Origin: SVTX01 sp045660325
GTDB lineage: Bacteria > Bacillota > Clostridia > Oscillospirales > CAG-272
Length of the DNA: 31,708 nucleotides
NCBI GenBank assembly: GCA_045660325.1
Contig: JAZRDO010000030.1
Location: 1-31,708 of the forward strand
Direction: 5' to 3'
Part shown: positions 30,929-31,708 of the stretch, piece by piece
How the letters are laid out: every line of letters begins with the position of its first letter
How positions within the stretch are numbered: position 1 is the stretch's first letter
Translations under genes and position numbers: made by a program
The notes under the pieces: generated by a model
Database searches by the model: none
What the model was told of the DNA's origin: nothing
Seen by the model: only the letters and a program-made list of their open reading frames with translations

Positions 30929-31708
30929 ATGAAATTGATCAAAGCTGAAAAGGCAGAAAAGAGCACAGTAAAGATTGAATTTTCTGTTGACAAGGAAGTT
31001 TTTGATGCAGCGGTTGAAAAGGTATACCGCAAGCAGGTAAAGAAGATCACAGTTCCCGGCTTCAGAGCTGGCAAGGCACCCAAGTCTGTAATCGAAAAGA
31101 TGTACGGCAATGGAGTTTTCTATGAGGATGCTATCAACGACCTCATTCCCGAAAACTACGAGGCTGCTCTTAAGGAAGCTGATATTACACCCGTTGGTCA
31201 GCCCGAAATCGACATCGTTTCTATCGACGACAACGGTCTCGTTCTTTCCGCTATCGTTCCCGTAAAGCCTGAGTGCAAGCTCGAGGGCTACCGCGGTATC
31301 GAGGTTGAAAAGGCAGTAGTTGTTGCAACTGAAGAAGAGGTTGACAACGAAATTAAGACAATCAGAGAAAGAAACTCCAGAGAAGTTGAAGACAGCGAAG
31401 AGGCTGCGCAGAACGGCGACATCGCAAAGATCGACTTTGAAGGCTTCATCGACGGCGTTGCATTCGAGGGCGGCAAGGGCGAAAACTACTCCCTCAAGCT
31501 CGGCTCCGGCTCCTTCATCCCCGGCTTTGAAGAGCAGGTTGAAGGCCACAAGAAGGGCGACGAATTCGACGTAAACGTACCCTTCCCCTCTGACTACCAC
31601 GCAGAAGAGCTCGCAGGCAAGGCTGCTGTATTCGAGGTTAAGGTTAACTCCGTAACTAAGGTTGAGCTTCCTGAGCTTGACGACGATTTCGCGAAGGACG
31701 TTTCCGAA
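30929..31708 (+). CDS. tig: Trigger factor (3' truncated by window end)
   Basis: Trigger factor is the ribosome-bound chaperone and peptidyl-prolyl isomerase that meets nascent chains at the exit tunnel. The 260 visible residues cover the ribosome-binding domain, with the signature VPGFRAGKAPKSV (Gly44-Phe45-Arg46), and the FKBP-type PPIase domain (~150-245: GDIAKIDFEGFIDG, GSGSFIPGFEEQVEG). The C-terminal chaperone arms lie outside the window. CGGAGGA (30914-30920) is 8 bases before the ATG. In Firmicutes tig is often followed by clpP/clpX, which cannot be checked here. Confidence 0.96.
   Translation, partial: MKLIKAEKAEKSTVKIEFSVDKEVFDAAVEKVYRKQVKKITVPGFRAGKAPKSVIEKMYGNGVFYEDAINDLIPENYEAALKEADITPVGQPEIDIVSIDDNGLVLSAIVPVKPECKLEGYRGIEVEKAVVVATEEEVDNEIKTIRERNSREVEDSEEAAQNGDIAKIDFEGFIDGVAFEGGKGENYSLKLGSGSFIPGFEEQVEGHKKGDEFDVNVPFPSDYHAEELAGKAAVFEVKVNSVTKVELPELDDDFAKDVSE

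Overview
The window looks like chromosomal DNA of a spore-forming, probably gut-dwelling member of the Clostridia (Oscillospirales or Christensenellales type). The evidence is a recognisable SpoIIID and a PdaA-type spore-cortex deacetylase, a Firmicute-style lepB-rbgA-rnhB-yraN cluster, strong purine-rich Shine-Dalgarno sites, and sigma-A promoters that are very often of the extended -10 form TGATATAAT. Leucine is written almost entirely as CTT or CTC in most genes, matching the tRNA-Leu(GAG) encoded here. The lineage is an inference from gene content, not from a marker-gene comparison.

Layout. Bases 1-631 are the 3' end of a surface-type beta-rich protein. Bases 827-9911 hold a complete glucuronide/glucuronate catabolic operon: uxaC, uxuA, an SDR-type uxuB, kdgA, kdgK, a GPH-family symporter and a cytoplasmic GH2 enzyme that is most likely a beta-glucuronidase. 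The pathway runs from imported glucuronide to free glucuronate, fructuronate, mannonate, KDG, KDPG, and then pyruvate plus glyceraldehyde-3-phosphate. No regulator gene lies in the window. A convergent TraX-family membrane gene and a large lipoprotein built from duplicated OB-like modules follow.

Bases 13286-17137 form a nucleotide/nanoRNA turnover operon (HD-type dNTPase, two tandem NrnA-like DHH phosphoesterases, SurE). It is followed by a tRNA-Leu gene with its own consensus promoter and terminator. Downstream of the tRNA are two 228-bp, about 96% identical, hairpin-packed repeats that contain T-arm-like sequences, then an AT-rich orphan gene. This is the least explained part of the window.

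Bases 18684-22418 carry sporulation and envelope functions: spoIIID with a candidate sigma-E promoter, a SpoU methyltransferase, a YesL-like membrane protein and two polysaccharide deacetylases. A membrane-anchored unknown precedes a long co-directional run from 23422 to 29731: an ApgM-type phosphoglycerate mutase/candidate homoserine kinase, lepB, rbgA, rnhB, yraN, a membrane dipeptidase and thrC. A DUF1540 mini-protein, a metallophosphoesterase and the 5' part of tig complete the window.

Most genes have well-known families. The best leads for something undescribed are the tRNA-associated hairpin repeats, the OB-module lipoprotein, and the pairing of an ApgM-like enzyme with threonine synthase.
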